DNA of 15,322 nt from Pseudomonadota bacterium (lineage in GTDB: Bacteria > Myxococcota_A > Polyangia > Polyangiales > Polyangiaceae): assembly GCA_023460875.1 (NCBI GenBank), contig JAEWOQ010000482.1:1-15322 (forward strand), written 5' to 3'. Below, piece after piece: positions 13,413-15,322 of the stretch. Each line of letters opens with the position of its first letter. Position 1 is the stretch's first letter. The notes below the pieces were generated by a model. It searched no databases. It was not told the DNA's origin and saw only the letters and a program-made list of their open reading frames with translations. A program made the position numbers and the translations under genes.

Positions 13413-14905
13413 GTCAACCACCGGAGATAGTTCGAGTAGCGTTGGTGGTAATATTTGAGTTTGAGGACGTCGTTCTGCACGTGGGCGTAGAGCTTGGTCG
13501 CCTTGGCCAGCTGGGCCAGCTGGCTCTCGATGGCGCTCATCCGCTGGCGCACCTCCGCCGCCGGGACGCCGTCGAGCCCGCGATCGAAGACCTCGTCGAG
13601 CTGAGCCACGGGATCGTAGCGATCCAGGTCGAGCCGCGCGTACTCCTGGCAGGACAGATCGAAGGCCTTGCGGATCCAGCCGACCCGGTCGATGCGGTAC
13701 AGATCGTGGCCCGTCTGATCGAAGAACGGTGACGTGGCGTTCTGCTGGAGCTTCTCGTGGAGCACCCACGGCACCAGCTGGCGCACGTCCTCCAGCGTGA
13801 CCTCTGGAGCGCCCCGAAACCAAGCGAGCGTCTTGACGAAGGTGAGCAGCGTGAGGAGCGAGCGCACCGAGACGCCATTTTCCGTCTGGCTACAGAGGGC
13901 GCGCACCTTGTCGCGACCACACTCGTTCCCGCACACGCTCGACACGCTCTTGCCCGCGAGGCGGATCGTGTCCTTCGTCTTGTACTCGATGTCCTGGGAG
14001 GCCAGGTCGCAGAAGTCGAACTGGGAGGCGAAGAACTCGAGGCGGCGGCGCACGGGCCGAGGCAGGGGGATCTCGAGGATCGAGCGATGAATCTCGTCGA
14101 GCTCGGCCTCGGTGAAGACGATCTCCCGAGGGATGATCTCCTCGGGCTTCACCCGGTCCTCGACGCGCATCAGGAGGTCGGAGAGGAAGCGCGGGTTGAA
14201 GTTGAGCGCCTTGACGACGATGTCGATGCGGTCCTTCAGCGCTTCGATCACCTGGTAGGTGCCGCCGCCCATGTCGTCGTTGGCGGTCAAGAACCAGGCG
14301 CTCTCCGGGCTCTCCAACGTCTGATCGAGGATCTCCGCGTACCCGTCGGCCAGCAGCGTGAGCAGCGCGGACTGGGTGCGCGTCGGGATGCGGTTGTACT
14401 CGTCGACGATCTTCACGCGCATCGAGAGCCACTTGCGCCAGGCGATACGGATGTTCTCCATGCTCCCCGCCTCGATGAGGTCTTTGGGGAGCGGGTTGCC
14501 GAGCAGGTCGGCGATCGTCATCTGCGGCTGGCCGTGCTGGATGGCGCGGCGCACCTCGTCGAGGGGGTACCCCGCCAGGAGCCCCATCAAGATGGCGCTG
14601 GCTGTCTTCCCGCGCCCCGGGCCGCCGATGAACAGGCAGCGTTTGCGGCTGGCGAAGGTCAGGAGCGGCAAGAGCACGAACGACGAGTACGACGGGGCGG
14701 TCGGGAGGCGGACCTCCGTGCCGGCGCCGCCGAAGCGGTAGGTCGTGGGCGCCGTCTCGTTGAACTCGAGGTCGTAGTAGGGGGTGATGATCGCGTGGTT
14801 GACGATCCAAAAGTAAGCTTGGCGCAGCTTGTCATCGAGGGCTGGCCGCTGCGCGGGGCTCGAGGCCTCCACGGCCGTCGCGGGACCCTGATAGAGGCTC
14901 TGCAC
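13400..14905 (-). CDS. MoxR-type AAA+ ATPase
   Basis: Residue numbers count from GTG 14905, giving 501 residues. Walker A is GGPGRGKT (94-101), Walker B is VKIVDEYNR (D168, E169), sensor 1 is TANDD (N209), and a likely arginine finger lies in LKDRIDI (R226). The lid carries sensor 2 in GVSVRSLLTLL (R348), followed by EVTLEDVRQLVPWVL, the characteristic MoxR ending. The protein is longer than simple MoxR enzymes (about 330): the lid contains a cysteine-bearing insertion, and about 110 C-terminal residues are helical (ESQLAQLAKATKLYAHVQ). MoxR ATPases use ATP hydrolysis to remodel or activate partners presented by a vWA protein, encoded here two genes downstream. TTG 15031 would add 42 low-complexity residues in frame; neither start has a strong ribosome-binding site. 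It is the first gene of the eight-gene operon. Confidence 0.88.
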   Translation of the reverse strand: MQSLYQGPATAVEASSPAQRPALDDKLRQAYFWIVNHAIITPYYDLEFNETAPTTYRFGGAGTEVRLPTAPSYSSFVLLPLLTFASRKRCLFIGGPGRGKTASAILMGLLAGYPLDEVRRAIQHGQPQMTIADLLGNPLPKDLIEAGSMENIRIAWRKWLSMRVKIVDEYNRIPTRTQSALLTLLADGYAEILDQTLESPESAWFLTANDDMGGGTYQVIEALKDRIDIVVKALNFNPRFLSDLLMRVEDRVKPEEIIPREIVFTEAELDEIHRSILEIPLPRPVRRRLEFFASQFDFCDLASQDIEYKTKDTIRLAGKSVSSVCGNECGRDKVRALCSQTENGVSVRSLLTLLTFVKTLAWFRGAPEVTLEDVRQLVPWVLHEKLQQNATSPFFDQTGHDLYRIDRVGWIRKAFDLSCQEYARLDLDRYDPVAQLDEVFDRGLDGVPAAEVRQRMSAIESQLAQLAKATKLYAHVQNDVLKLKYYHQRYSNYLRWLTWQG

Positions 14906-15233
14906 GTCGAACTCGCGGCACTGGGGCGCCGTGGTCGGTAGGGTGGGGGACGCGCTGACCTGACGTGGATCCCTGGGGCGGAGTGTGGCCAAAGTGCGCG
15001 AATCGTCCCGTAGGCGCGTCGAAGCCGTCAAGCGCGGCGCTCATCCCGAGCGGGGGCGTCGTGCGGGATCGGGGGCGCCTGCGGGGGGCGGGGTGAATCT
15101 TGGGTCGTGTGGTGGGTAGCCGTGACCCCTCGAGCCCGAGATCCTGGCTTGGAGCAGAGCTGCCGCGAGCGAAGCTCCCGCTGAGAGGCCTGACTCGCCG
15201 GGGGCCCGACGTTCCGCGGCGCTCGGGGCACCG
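14906..15233. other. Upstream region of the MoxR operon; no supported gene
   Basis: No reading frame here resembles a known protein. The minus-strand frames that cross it are either the optional N-terminal extension of the ATPase (14906-15031) or compositionally random. The promoter of the long minus-strand operon should lie here, but I cannot point to a convincing -35/-10 pair. AAGATT on the minus strand near 15100 is only a weak -10 candidate. Confidence 0.4.
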
Positions 15234-15322
15234 ATGAGCCAGGCGCTTCCCGGCCTCGCGTACGCCGAGGAGCCCGCCAGATCCGCCGCGGGGCCGGTCG
15301 GGCGAGAGGGTTCGTCGCGTCG
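15234..15322 (+). CDS. Possible 5' end of a divergent gene (runs off window)
   Basis: ATG 15234 opens a plus-strand frame with no stop before the window edge, about 29 codons beginning MSQALPGLAYAEEPARSAAG. A GGGG run lies just upstream as a weak ribosome-binding site. In DNA this GC-rich, a short open frame is expected by chance. It is listed only because divergent placement opposite an operon start is common. No family is recognisable. Confidence 0.22.
   Translation, partial: MSQALPGLAYAEEPARSAAGPVGREGSSR

Noticed and set aside
13757..14941. 394-codon plus-strand open frame
   Set aside because: Antisense to the AAA+ ATPase, whose Walker motifs are unambiguous.
14832..15044. ATG-initiated 70-codon minus-strand frame at the operon start
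   Set aside because: It is out of frame with the ATPase, overlaps its N-terminal coding region and resembles no protein. It could be a leader ORF, but nothing supports that.
1..15322. CRISPR arrays, insertion sequences, tRNA/rRNA genes, integrase or att sites
   Set aside because: None seen: no regularly spaced direct repeats, no transposase-like protein, no terminal inverted repeat pairs and no RNA-gene-like segment.

Overview
The window is uniformly GC-rich. A TPR/PEGA-domain envelope protein sits beside a cysteine-repeat secreted protein of the 'CVxC...DC...C' type, and a large MoxR/vWA operon follows. Together these suggest a Myxococcota-type bacterium (order Polyangiales or similar). That placement is an inference from gene content; there is no rRNA or tRNA to confirm it.

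Left part (1-4182): the tail of a probable outer-membrane beta-barrel gene converges on a minus-strand VOC/glyoxalase-family gene. A divergent intergenic region with a strong small inverted repeat follows. Then comes a plus-strand three-gene operon: a single-pass membrane protein with a long Pro/Ala/Glu-rich N-terminal region, a TPR + PEGA protein with a signal peptide, and a secreted protein with about 41 cysteines. Spacing is tight (7 and 9 nt), so the three probably form one cell-envelope module.

Middle (4183-4330): a 148-nt gap between convergent transcription units, holding three hairpins that could form a bidirectional terminator.

Right part (4331 to about 15000): one minus-strand operon of eight genes. 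Gene junctions are overlaps of 4-13 nt or gaps of 1, 2 or 22 nt. In transcription order it encodes: (1) a MoxR-type AAA+ ATPase; (2) an uncharacterised helical + beta protein that looks like the third component of a MoxR-vWA ternary system; (3) a protein with an HExxH metallopeptidase-like domain and a C-terminal vWA domain; (4) a small protein with a charged helical tail; (5) a 795-residue fusion of a catalytically degraded cysteine-hydrolase (isochorismatase/nicotinamidase) domain, an APH-like kinase domain and a Cys-based protein phosphatase domain; (6) a PaaK/CapK-like adenylate-forming enzyme; (7, 8) two radical SAM enzymes.

Interpretation (inference): genes 1-4 form a regulated AAA+/vWA chaperone-like core of the class predicted by comparative genomics to act in NTP-dependent conflict or signalling systems. 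Genes 5-8 add a phosphorylation/dephosphorylation fusion and a small-molecule or peptide-modifying cassette. I do not know of a characterised system with this exact composition, and the operon is the most interesting object in the window. The last ~400 nt hold the operon's upstream region and perhaps the first codons of a divergent gene.
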